This document shows positions 8,290 through 16,825 of a DNA stretch of 32,799 nucleotides, in pieces. The translations under genes and the position numbers were made by a program. Numbering within the stretch: the stretch's first letter is position 1; every line of letters begins with the position of its first letter. Under the pieces are notes generated by a model. The model did not search any database. It was not told the DNA's origin and saw only the letters and a program-made list of their open reading frames with translations. This stretch comes from an uncultured Alphaproteobacteria bacterium (lineage in GTDB: Bacteria > Pseudomonadota > Alphaproteobacteria > MPNO01 > UBA830), in contig CAJWUK010000008.1 of assembly GCA_913047365.1 (NCBI GenBank), positions 1-32,799 on the forward strand, in the 5' to 3' direction.

Positions 8290-9517
8290 AAGCGTTAGAA
8301 AGAGCGCCCAACACCGAGCTGAGGCTGGGATCGACTTCCAGAGCTTCTAACCGGTCAGTACCGGAAGTTCCGTAATCCTTCAGCCCGGATGCGGTTAACA
8401 CTGCAAGCACATTGTCCTCTGGGCCAATAATGTTTCTGGAAGCAAGCACGTCAATTGCCGCGAAGGCCGCTGCAGACGACGTCTCAACTGAGAGCCCGCT
8501 TGTGCGGGCCAGCTTGTTTTTTGCGTCAACAAGTGCAGTGTCATCAAGGGCGATGGCGCAGCCGTGGGATCGTTTCAGTGCTTCATGTGCCTGAAAGGTT
8601 CCCCGTGTTACATCGATGGAGTTAGCAATACTTTTGCTGTTTCGCGACACGGCAGGCGGCATATCTAGGTTTTGATCTGCCGCGGCGGAGAGTGAGCCGG
8701 ATACTTCGGCAGCCACCAGTCGTGGGCAGGCGTCAATCCAACCCCACCGGATCATTTCATCGAAACCTTTCCACATACCGAACAGGGCGTCTCCGTAGCA
8801 AACGGGAAGCACGCACCAGTCTGGCACATTCCAGTTCGACTGTTCCGCGATTTCGTATGCGAGCGTTTTGTAGCCTTCGATTCCAATGGGGTTGCTGCCC
8901 ACAGCGGGCCCGAAAAAGGGAGAAGTCGGAAACCAGCCGAATTCCTCAATGGCTTGCGATAGGATCGTCCATCTGTCCTGCATCTCTGGGACAGTCAACA
9001 CCATGGCGCCGTATGACCGCATCTGGGCGACAATGGCGCCAGCCGCTCCTTTATAAGTAAGGACGATGCAGGGTATGCCTGCCCGGGCAGCATAGGCAGC
9101 AGCAGCGGCCCCGGCATTTCCGGTGGAACTTGTTGCAATGGCTGGAGCGCCAATCATCCTTGCCCAGGAAACTGCCACTGTCGCGAGCCGATCCTTGAAC
9201 GACCAGGTGGGATTCCGGGATTCATCCTTTACGCGGATGGGCTTGTGACCGAACCCTTCGACGTTAACTATTGGAGTGCATCCTTCACCCAGGGACACCG
9301 CGTTATCTATACCTACAGGTAAGAAGTCAGCATACTTCCATAGTGATGAGGGGGTTGCAGGAATATTTCCCCGGTCCGGCATATCTTGATTGGGTGCCTG
9401 GCAGGTGAGGTTGCTGGAAACCCCTTCCAACGCGCATGTCTCACAACAACGGTCTATTGCGGTTAACGGATAGGGTCTGCCGCACCGAATACATTCAAGT
9501 CCGATTGGTTGGGCCAT
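8273..9517 (-). CDS. Threonine synthase-like PLP-dependent enzyme (fold type II) with N-terminal zinc ribbon
   Basis: N-terminal CIRCGRPYP...CCETC zinc-ribbon-like segment; PLP lysine region DESRNPTWSFKDRLA; SSTGNAGAAAAAYAARAGIPCIVLTYKGAAG. The ORF track starts at a TTG (9538); the first ATG (MAQPIGLECIRCG) is at 9517. Confidence 0.88.
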   Translation of the reverse strand: MAQPIGLECIRCGRPYPLTAIDRCCETCALEGVSSNLTCQAPNQDMPDRGNIPATPSSLWKYADFLPVGIDNAVSLGEGCTPIVNVEGFGHKPIRVKDESRNPTWSFKDRLATVAVSWARMIGAPAIATSSTGNAGAAAAAYAARAGIPCIVLTYKGAAGAIVAQMRSYGAMVLTVPEMQDRWTILSQAIEEFGWFPTSPFFGPAVGSNPIGIEGYKTLAYEIAEQSNWNVPDWCVLPVCYGDALFGMWKGFDEMIRWGWIDACPRLVAAEVSGSLSAAADQNLDMPPAVSRNSKSIANSIDVTRGTFQAHEALKRSHGCAIALDDTALVDAKNKLARTSGLSVETSSAAAFAAIDVLASRNIIGPEDNVLAVLTASGLKDYGTSGTDRLEALEVDPSLSSVLGALSNAYGFHV

Positions 9518-9592
9518 ACGCTTGCTGTGGTTTCCCAATCCGCAATTGCAGTTTGTGTGGTTTTAAAACACCACCGAAGGACCGTCACGATT

Positions 9593-9619
9593 TAATCCGG
9601 TTCCTGATCTCCGACGTAA
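9593..9619 (+). promoter_or_regulatory. Candidate ECF11/RpoE-ChrR-type promoter
   Basis: TAATCC-GGTTCCTGATCTCCGACG(18 nt)-TAA, about 35 nt before the DUF6134-like start. Matches spacing and 3' context of the site at 14596..14622. Confidence 0.45.
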
Positions 9620-9653
9620 CAGAAGAGAAGGTCGTAAACGGAACCCTTGGCGA

Positions 9654-10355
9654 ATGCTTTCTCGTCCCTCGATCCACATATCGGTTCTGATATTTGGGTT
9701 GGTGCTTACCACCAACTTTGTCGGTGCATCCCAAAACCCTATTGGTATTTATGGGGACGAGATCGTGTTCGACGTAATTCGCAATGGAAAAACCGTGGGC
9801 GAGCACAAAGTAACGTTCGTACCAACTGAAGAAGGGCTTTCGGTCGATTCGCGCCTTCGTATTGACATCAGATTTCTTGGATTGACGGTCTATAAATATC
9901 GATATGTATCCCGTTCGATCTGGGGGGGAGGACGGCTGTTATATTTGAATGCGGCCGTCGATGATGATGGGAAAAGGCACAATGTAGCTGTGGAGCATTT
10001 CAAAGGCAGATTGCATATTACTGGCCCGGCCGGGCTCAAGTTTGCTTCTCCGAACACGCTCCCCACTAATCACTGGAATGTTTCGGTTCTCCGATCAGAC
10101 CATGTCATCAATACAATTACCGGTAAGGTGAACCGGGTCAGGATTGAGCGTGTAGGGGAGGCCACCGTGACCACGAATGCCGGTCCCAGATATGCAACCC
10201 ACTACCGTTATACCGGGGATCTCGACGTAGATGTCTGGTACGACCAAATGGGTCGCTGGGTAAAATTGCGTTTCGGTGTAAAAGATGGCTCGATCGTAGA
10301 ATACATGTGCAAACGTTGCGGAAAGCCTAAGAGGCAGCCAAATGGCCCGAAGTAA
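9654..10355 (+). CDS. DUF6134-like secreted/periplasmic protein
   Basis: 233 aa; signal-like N-terminus, then IYGDEIVFDVIRNGKTVGEHKVTF...YRYVSRSIWGGGRLLYLNA. Coupled to the downstream SDR by a 14-nt overlap. Confidence 0.7.
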   Translation: MLSRPSIHISVLIFGLVLTTNFVGASQNPIGIYGDEIVFDVIRNGKTVGEHKVTFVPTEEGLSVDSRLRIDIRFLGLTVYKYRYVSRSIWGGGRLLYLNAAVDDDGKRHNVAVEHFKGRLHITGPAGLKFASPNTLPTNHWNVSVLRSDHVINTITGKVNRVRIERVGEATVTTNAGPRYATHYRYTGDLDVDVWYDQMGRWVKLRFGVKDGSIVEYMCKRCGKPKRQPNGPK

Positions 10356-11124
10356 ACTTGAGGCGGGCTCCGTTGTCTGGATTACGGGGGCAGGAAAAGG
10401 CATTGGCCGTGCCTTGTCTGTTGAACTCGCCAAGCGCGGAATGAAGATCGCGGCAAGCGCGCGAACTCGATCAGATCTTCAATCGTTGGTTTCGCAATCC
10501 ACTGAGCTAGCCGGATCGATATCCTCCTGGCCTGTCGATGTTACGGAGCGGGAAGAAATGTCGAAAACGGCTTCTGCTATCGAAGCCGAGTTAGGTTCAA
10601 TCGATTTGCTAGTCTGCAACGCGGGCACACACAGCCCTGTCACCGCTGAAAACTTCGATGCGGAGGCTTTCAACCAACTCCTCGACATTAACATCATGGG
10701 CGTGGTTAACGGGATAGCCCCTGTTTTACCTAGGATGACGGCCAGAAGTTCGGGAAGAATTGCTGTCGTTTCCTCCGTTGCGGGTTACCGAGGTTTGCCT
10801 TCGGCCCCCTCATACGGAGCGACCAAGGCGGCGCTCATAAACATGTGTGAGGCGTTGAAGCCGGAACTGGAACACTCTGGTGTCAAACTACATCTTGTCT
10901 GTCCAGGTTTCGTCAGGACCCCCTTAACTGATAGGAACAGCTTCCACATGCCGTTTTTGATGGAACCGGAAGATGCGGCGCGTCGTATCGCTGATGGTAT
11001 CCAGCGCAACAAATTCGAAATTACGTTTCCCTGGCGTTTTGTTTTCTGGCTCAAGTTGGGCCGCATATTGCCCTATTGGGCGTACTTCGCTCTGACCCGT
11101 CGGCTGGCGGCGGCAGGAAAGTAG
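10342..11124 (+). CDS. Short-chain dehydrogenase/reductase
   Basis: 260 aa; WITGAGKGIGRALSVELAKRG Rossmann motif, NAGTHSPV, YGATKAALIN catalytic YxxxK. Confidence 0.93.
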   Translation: MARSKLEAGSVVWITGAGKGIGRALSVELAKRGMKIAASARTRSDLQSLVSQSTELAGSISSWPVDVTEREEMSKTASAIEAELGSIDLLVCNAGTHSPVTAENFDAEAFNQLLDINIMGVVNGIAPVLPRMTARSSGRIAVVSSVAGYRGLPSAPSYGATKAALINMCEALKPELEHSGVKLHLVCPGFVRTPLTDRNSFHMPFLMEPEDAARRIADGIQRNKFEITFPWRFVFWLKLGRILPYWAYFALTRRLAAAGK

Positions 11125-11140
11125 AGAAACGCGAAGGTCT

Positions 11141-12388
11141 TCAGTTTTTCTGCGTCGATAGGATGTATTGGGAAACATCAATTGTACCGCGCCGAAATCC
11201 TGCTTCACTGTAGGCTAGGTAGTATCGCCAAAGCCGCCGAAAACGCTCGTCCATGCCGAGCTTCTGAATTTCAGGCCAGGCTAACTCGAATCGCTCGCGC
11301 CACCGCGCCAAAGTGTTCGCATACGAATTTCCAAAAGAATATATGTTGTCGATTTGAAGCTTATGTGCGGTCGCTTGGGTTTCGATCGATCTCGGCGACG
11401 GTAACATGCCGCCAGGGAAAATATATGCCTGTATGAAATCGGCCGCTTTTCGATACCGGTCAAAGCGTTCATTGGCGATCGTGATCGCCTGCAGTCCGAT
11501 ACGACCCTCTCGCGCCAGTCTTTCCTTCAAGGTTCCAAAATACGCGGGCCAGAATTTTTCACCTACCGCTTCTATCATTTCGATAGACACGATCCTGTCG
11601 AATTTCCCGGCGATGTCACGGTAATCTTGGAATTTTATCGTTACCTTATCCTGCAGGCCGGCTCGCCGCATTCGATTTCGCGCGTATTTTTCCTGTTCAC
11701 GCGAAACAGTCACAGCTGTTACATCGCACCCGTAAGCAGAAGCAGCGATCTCGGAAAAACCGCCCCAACCACAGCCGATCTCAAGAAGCTTCATACCGGG
11801 TTTAAGTCCTAGTTGGTCGGCAAGACGACGGTATTTTCTTTGCTGAGCGTCTTCCAGTTTTTCAGCAGGGTGACGGAACAGAGCTGATGAATATGTCATA
11901 CTGTCATCTAGCCATCGCCGGTAAAATTCGTTTCCTAGATCGTAGTGTGAGGCGATGTTTTTCCGGCTGCCCAACCGGGAATTGGAGCGAAGAAGATGGC
12001 GGGTCCGGTTCAAGGCTCGAACCGGCCATATTCCTTCCAGGGTTTGTTGAATCTTTGCCTCGTTTCCTATTCCGGCTGAAATTGTTGCGACCAAATCGTC
12101 TGCATCCCATTCACCTTCAATATACGCTTTCACCATTCCCAGATGGCCACCCAAAAATATACGTCTGGCAACGCGCAAAGTATGCAATCGGACTTTCGCG
12201 TCCGGGAGATTGCCTTCTTTGGGTGGAATGGTAGTGCCGTTAGGCATCGTCAGCGCAATATTGTCCGGCGTAAGACGGAGAAGGGTCGTATTAAGAGAAA
12301 AAACGACAATTTTAGGCAGCGATCCTTCGGGAGAGATGGTTGGCGGCACGGGATTTGCGATTGAACTGTTTTGAGTGTCGTTGCTCAT
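11141..12388 (-). CDS. Cyclopropane-fatty-acyl-phospholipid synthase family SAM methyltransferase
   Basis: SHYDLGNEFYRRWLDDSMTYSSALF, LLEIGCGWGGFSEIAA, ERIGLQAITI-like CFA signatures. The ORF track start (12430) is probably too long; ATG at 12388 (MSNDTQNSS) follows the DUF1365 stop. Confidence 0.93.
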   Translation of the reverse strand: MSNDTQNSSIANPVPPTISPEGSLPKIVVFSLNTTLLRLTPDNIALTMPNGTTIPPKEGNLPDAKVRLHTLRVARRIFLGGHLGMVKAYIEGEWDADDLVATISAGIGNEAKIQQTLEGIWPVRALNRTRHLLRSNSRLGSRKNIASHYDLGNEFYRRWLDDSMTYSSALFRHPAEKLEDAQQRKYRRLADQLGLKPGMKLLEIGCGWGGFSEIAASAYGCDVTAVTVSREQEKYARNRMRRAGLQDKVTIKFQDYRDIAGKFDRIVSIEMIEAVGEKFWPAYFGTLKERLAREGRIGLQAITIANERFDRYRKAADFIQAYIFPGGMLPSPRSIETQATAHKLQIDNIYSFGNSYANTLARWRERFELAWPEIQKLGMDERFRRLWRYYLAYSEAGFRRGTIDVSQYILSTQKN

Positions 12389-12395
12389 TTCCAAT

Positions 12396-13175
12396 TTATT
12401 CGCCAGGCGATGGCACAACCGTGACCACATTCCTTGGGCTTTCTGGTTTTTTGTAAACCGCTGCGCCCTTTCGCCAAAGCCTCAACGCCTCCCAATGAAT
12501 TCCGACAATTATTTTCAACGTCATTAGAGGATAACGGAAAAAGGCTTGCAACAGGGTTCGATCGGTAAGTGGACGCCGGGTGCCCGTAAATGCCGCCTGC
12601 AAAAGGACTCCCTGGTCATCGCTTTCAGCGATAGTGAGAATGATTTCTTGGCTTGGAGGGCTGATACGGAAATTGTAACGGGCATCCATTCCGATAAAGG
12701 GAGACACATGGAGCTGTTTATCGCAAGATTGCCGGATAGGCCCAGTCCCAGTTCCGTTCGCCCGGATCAGGTAGGCATGTCGCTCGCCAAAGGTATTGTG
12801 AACTTCGTAAAGGATGGCTACCAGCTCTTCATTGGGCCGGTAGCAGAAGTAGACGCTGAGGGGATTGAATACGTACCCAAGGACACGGGGATAGCACAAA
12901 AGCCGGATTGGACCGTTTTGGGTATCTATGCCGGCATCGGATAGTTCTTTTTTGACCCATTGCCTTACCGTGTAGCCCGCTGTCCCATGATCGTTTTCGT
13001 GAAAAGAGAACAGGTTGAAACGGTTCAAAGAGAAAAGACGGCAACTGGCTGCGGTGTCTTCGAGTTTGTCGAGATCGATTAGAAGCGAGAATACACTATA
13101 TCGGAGACGGTGGCGTCGCGGTCGGCTTCTCGTATGAACGACCTCACCGAAATAAAGGGCGCCTTTCATGGTCAC
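12396..13175 (-). CDS. DUF1365 domain-containing protein
   Basis: 259 aa; ALYFGEVVHTRSRPRRHRLRYSVFSLLIDLDKL, VFNPLSVYFCYR, VHNTFGERHAYLI. Start overlaps the stop of the FAD protein gene. Confidence 0.92.
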   Translation of the reverse strand: MTMKGALYFGEVVHTRSRPRRHRLRYSVFSLLIDLDKLEDTAASCRLFSLNRFNLFSFHENDHGTAGYTVRQWVKKELSDAGIDTQNGPIRLLCYPRVLGYVFNPLSVYFCYRPNEELVAILYEVHNTFGERHAYLIRANGTGTGPIRQSCDKQLHVSPFIGMDARYNFRISPPSQEIILTIAESDDQGVLLQAAFTGTRRPLTDRTLLQAFFRYPLMTLKIIVGIHWEALRLWRKGAAVYKKPESPRNVVTVVPSPGE

Positions 13176-14533
13176 GCAGCTCTCTCCAGCGACTGTTCTC
13201 CCGGCTGTCTCAGATTTATGCGTCCGGATTCATTTGCGACGTTCCAGGGACGCCGAACACCGCCAATGTCCTCCGCAACAGCCAACCCGGCCTGCAGCGC
13301 GTCTTCGTGGAAACCGTATCCAAAATAGCTGCCGCAAAACCAGGTATTTCGGACGCCCTGAATCTGCGAGATTTTTTTTTGGGCACTCAGAGCGCTTAAA
13401 TTAAACATTGGATGATCGTATTCAAACTCTGCTTCGATTGATCCCGGGTGGGGTTCCCGTGACGGGTTTAAGGTGACGAAATAGTTCTTGTCGGTGTCCA
13501 ACCGTTGGAGCTTGTTCATCCAATATGTGACACAAACCGAATTATCTTCGACGTCGCTGTTCCTAACATAGTTCCAGCTTGACCACGCTCTTCGCCGTTT
13601 CGGCATCAGGGTGGAATCCGTGTGCAGCACGGCGCGGTTTTTGGAGTATTTAAATTGTTGAAGGAGAGACCGTTCTGCATGGTCAGTGTCTGAAAGTATA
13701 GAGAACGCCTGATCCGCGTGTGTTGCCAACACCACGGCATCGAAATTCTCTTCCCGACCGAATTGGTCTGTTATAACAGCCCCAACGGGTGTGCGCCTGA
13801 CACTTGTGATGCAGCATCCGGATTGAACTGTAGAAGACATATTCGACCTTAGTCGCTCGACGTAGGAACGGCTGCCTCCGACGACTGTTCGCCAGTCGGG
13901 CCGTTTTCGGAATTTCAATAGGGAATGATTCACATAAAAGCGGAGAAATGCCTCCAGCGGATAATTACGCATTTCATCCGAGGGTGAAGACCAGATTGCG
14001 GCCCCCATAGGCAAAAGATGGTCTCTGACAAACGGTTCCGAATAATTGTTTAGGTCCAGGTATTCTCCTAGAGAAAGATGTGGAATCTCGGATTGTCCCA
14101 ACAGGTCCGGAGCCTCCGAATAAAACCGTCTTATGTCCGAAACCATATTCCAAAATCGAGGTGAAATAGCGTTCAGTGGCCTTGCAAACAAGCCTCCAAA
14201 ATTTCCGGCATATTCGAATTTTCCCCTGTTTATGGAGACAGAAAATGACATATGGCTTGGCGACGTCGTGACATTCAAATAATCGAATAATGCGGTCAGA
14301 TTTGGGTAGTTCGGCTCATTGTAAACGATGAAGCCAGTATCTATCGGAATACGGGCGCCTTCCGAGGTGACGTCCACTGTATTGCTGTGACCGCCCAAAC
14401 GGTTTTCTTTTTCGTAAATTGTAACTTCGTGTTTATTGCTTAAGAGCCAGGCGGCGGATAGGCCGGCAATACCTGTGCCAACGACCGCTATTTTTCGAGG
14501 AATGATTTCTGAGTTCGTATTGCTCGCGGCCAT
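13172..14533 (-). CDS. FAD/NAD(P)-binding amine oxidase-like protein
   Basis: 453 aa; KIAVVGTGIAGLSAAWLLSNKHEVTIYEKENRLGGHSNTVDV dinucleotide-binding motif; C-terminal NTWFCGSYFGYGFHEDALQAGLAVAE. Confidence 0.92.
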   Translation of the reverse strand: MAASNTNSEIIPRKIAVVGTGIAGLSAAWLLSNKHEVTIYEKENRLGGHSNTVDVTSEGARIPIDTGFIVYNEPNYPNLTALFDYLNVTTSPSHMSFSVSINRGKFEYAGNFGGLFARPLNAISPRFWNMVSDIRRFYSEAPDLLGQSEIPHLSLGEYLDLNNYSEPFVRDHLLPMGAAIWSSPSDEMRNYPLEAFLRFYVNHSLLKFRKRPDWRTVVGGSRSYVERLRSNMSSTVQSGCCITSVRRTPVGAVITDQFGREENFDAVVLATHADQAFSILSDTDHAERSLLQQFKYSKNRAVLHTDSTLMPKRRRAWSSWNYVRNSDVEDNSVCVTYWMNKLQRLDTDKNYFVTLNPSREPHPGSIEAEFEYDHPMFNLSALSAQKKISQIQGVRNTWFCGSYFGYGFHEDALQAGLAVAEDIGGVRRPWNVANESGRINLRQPGEQSLERAA

Positions 14534-14595
14534 TCTGGCGGATTCCCGATTTGCAAACTATCGCCGGAACACCCGCGACAATATCAATTACGGCA

Positions 14596-14622
14596 TTACG
14601 TCTGTTTTTTCGATAAGGATCA
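14596..14622 (-). promoter_or_regulatory. Candidate ECF11/RpoE-ChrR-type promoter
   Basis: Minus strand: TGATCC-TTATCGAAAAAACAGACG(18 nt)-TAA, about 63 nt upstream of the FAD protein ATG. The TGATCC -35 element is the hallmark of RpoE-ChrR promoters. Confidence 0.55.
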
Positions 14623-14645
14623 GTTGGAATAGCGAATCTTTTTGC

Positions 14646-15545
14646 TCAGCCGCTTCCCGGTGAAAAGCTCGAATTAGCAGAGACCGAACCATTGCATTCG
14701 GCCCGGCCAGTTTCCACCATATGCTCCATATGAGCGAGTACGGAACGGGAGGCGGCACCGTGCATTTTTTCCGGCAGGTGCGTATACATTCTTCGCACCA
14801 TCTCCGGAATCGTGGCCAGGCCTTCCGCAAGGCATTTGGCAATTTCGCCTTCCCGCATCAGTCGATGGTTCAGGTAGGCCCTTACAAAAGGCTTGGTGTC
14901 AGTGATTTCTGGACCGTGACCCGGGAGATAAAGATCTTCGTCACGTTCAAGGCACACCCGAAGAGAATCGAGATATTCCCGCATATTGCCATCGGGTGGC
15001 GAGACGATTGTAGTATTCCAGCCCATCACGTGATCGCCGGAAAAAAGGAGGTTTTGTTCTTTAAAGGTGTAACAGTGGTGGTTGGACATGTGCCCTGGCG
15101 TATGAACCGCTTCCAGGGTCCAGCCTGGTCCTTCAATCGCGTCGCCATCGTCGATTTCTTCGTCCGGGGCGAAATCTTCTTGATGCGCTTCGACGGTTTG
15201 TCCTCCGTCCAGCGGGCGTGGATATGCACCAACGATTGGGGCACCCGTCAGCTCTTTCAGCCAATCGGACGCCGGCGAATGGTCCATATGTGTGTGGGTG
15301 ACGACGATGTGAGTTACCGCCTCTCCAGCTAATGCGTTCCTTATTTTGTCGACGTGCTCTTCAATCATCGGGCCAGGGTCGATAACGGCTACTTCACCCT
15401 TTCCGACCACATAGGTGTTGGTTCCTAAATGTGTGAATGCGCTGGGATTTTCAGCAACGATCCTACGGACCCCCGGGGCAACTTCCTGTGCCACTCCGTA
15501 TTCGAACGGCATTTCCTTACGGAACGGAATTTCTGCTGAACCCAT
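14646..15545 (-). CDS. MBL-fold metallo-hydrolase
   Basis: 299 aa; VTHTHMDHSPAS metal-binding motif, HTPGHMSNHHCYTF, LFSGDHVMGW, LPGHGPEI. Confidence 0.92.
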   Translation of the reverse strand: MGSAEIPFRKEMPFEYGVAQEVAPGVRRIVAENPSAFTHLGTNTYVVGKGEVAVIDPGPMIEEHVDKIRNALAGEAVTHIVVTHTHMDHSPASDWLKELTGAPIVGAYPRPLDGGQTVEAHQEDFAPDEEIDDGDAIEGPGWTLEAVHTPGHMSNHHCYTFKEQNLLFSGDHVMGWNTTIVSPPDGNMREYLDSLRVCLERDEDLYLPGHGPEITDTKPFVRAYLNHRLMREGEIAKCLAEGLATIPEMVRRMYTHLPEKMHGAASRSVLAHMEHMVETGRAECNGSVSANSSFSPGSG

Positions 15546-15557
15546 CTGCTTGCTCCG

Positions 15558-16649
15558 TCATTCAAAGACGATGTTCGGTGTCTCGACTTGGTTTGAGCCG
15601 ACCTTCGCCCATATTTTTTCGGCGATCGCGCGATAAGCAATGGCATGCGGGCCATCCGGATGTGAGGCAACAATGGGGGTGCCCCCGTCCCCGCCCTCGC
15701 GAATGGCCATGTCCAGCGGGATTTCACCCAGGAAATCGACCCCCATTTGCGCCGCCGTTTCTTCCGCGCCTCCATGAGCGAAAATGTCGGAGCGTTCGCC
15801 GCAACTTGGGCATACGAAATAGCTCATGTTCTCCACGAAGCCGAGGACTGGTACATCCACCTTGCGGAACATATCCAGCCCTTTGCGCGCATCTATCAGC
15901 GACAAATCCTGGGGAGTTGAAACAATCACGGACCCTGCGATGGGCACGCGCTGCGCCATCGTCAATTGCGCGTCGCCCGTTCCGGGTGGCATGTCCACGA
16001 CCAAAATGTCCTGCGGTCCCCATTGAACGTCCCCCATCATCTGTTCAAGAGCACCCATGACCATCGGTCCCCGCCAGATCATCGCCGTTTCCTGCGGAAC
16101 TAGGAGGCCGATGGACATGCAGGTGATTCCGTGCGCCTCCAACGGAATAATGGTTTTGCCGTCGGGTGACGAAGGCCGATCGGTTATGCCCATCATCATC
16201 GGCAACGAGGGTCCATATATATCGGCGTCCAGCATGGCGGTTTTCAGACCCATCTGGAGAAACGCAACGGCCAAATTGGCTGCGGTAGTGGATTTACCGA
16301 CGCCGCCTTTTCCCGATGCCACCGCAATAATAGTGCCGACCTGGGGCAACAATTCTCTCGGTTTCTCCGGTTGGGGCGCTGCTTGCTGGGGCTGAGCCCC
16401 TACGTGGGCCGTTAGAACCGCGGTAACGGAAAGGACACCATCCCTCCCGGTGACAACTGCTTCTGCTGCCTTTCTGACCGGTTCCATCTGCTCTGCTTCG
16501 TTCGGATCTATTTCCAGCGTAAACTGTACATGTCCGTCTTTCAGCACCAGGCCCGACACCAGGCCCGCATCCACGATATTCTGATCCGATCCTGGCAGCG
16601 GGATAGACTTAAGGGCCTCGGTAATATCTGCTTCTGATGGCGGCGCCAT
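15558..16649 (-). CDS. Mrp/NBP35/ApbC family iron-sulfur cluster carrier P-loop ATPase
   Basis: 363 aa; IIAVASGKGGVGKSTTAANLAVAFLQMG, LDADIYGPS, DMPPGTGDAQLT, SYFVCPSCGERSDIF CxxC. Confidence 0.95.
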   Translation of the reverse strand: MAPPSEADITEALKSIPLPGSDQNIVDAGLVSGLVLKDGHVQFTLEIDPNEAEQMEPVRKAAEAVVTGRDGVLSVTAVLTAHVGAQPQQAAPQPEKPRELLPQVGTIIAVASGKGGVGKSTTAANLAVAFLQMGLKTAMLDADIYGPSLPMMMGITDRPSSPDGKTIIPLEAHGITCMSIGLLVPQETAMIWRGPMVMGALEQMMGDVQWGPQDILVVDMPPGTGDAQLTMAQRVPIAGSVIVSTPQDLSLIDARKGLDMFRKVDVPVLGFVENMSYFVCPSCGERSDIFAHGGAEETAAQMGVDFLGEIPLDMAIREGGDGGTPIVASHPDGPHAIAYRAIAEKIWAKVGSNQVETPNIVFE

Positions 16650-16704
16650 GCTTGACTTCTCCGTCTGGGTGACAATTTTGCTCTACGAGACCAGTCCCGC
16701 TGCG

Positions 16705-16733
16705 TTGCACAAAAGTACAACCTATCATATAAG
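16705..16733 (+). promoter_or_regulatory. Putative sigma70 promoter for hflKC
   Basis: TTGCAC (16705..16710), 17-nt spacer, TATAAG (16728..16733), upstream of hflK. Confidence 0.6.
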
Positions 16734-16825
16734 GCGCGCGGTCGGGCTCAAAGATCGCACGGGTATACGTGATCGCCCTGCGCGGTTATGGTCCGCGGTT
16801 ATTACTCAAGATAGGAATTAGCGTC

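Noticed and set aside
2488-16649. Genomic island or prophage in the accessory block
   Set aside because: No integrase, transposase, phage gene, target-site duplication or tRNA attachment site was seen; only synteny suggests insertion.
16769-16825. N-terminal extension of HflK
   Set aside because: Canonical HflK start MPWKQQ... is at 16826; the extension has no hallmark.
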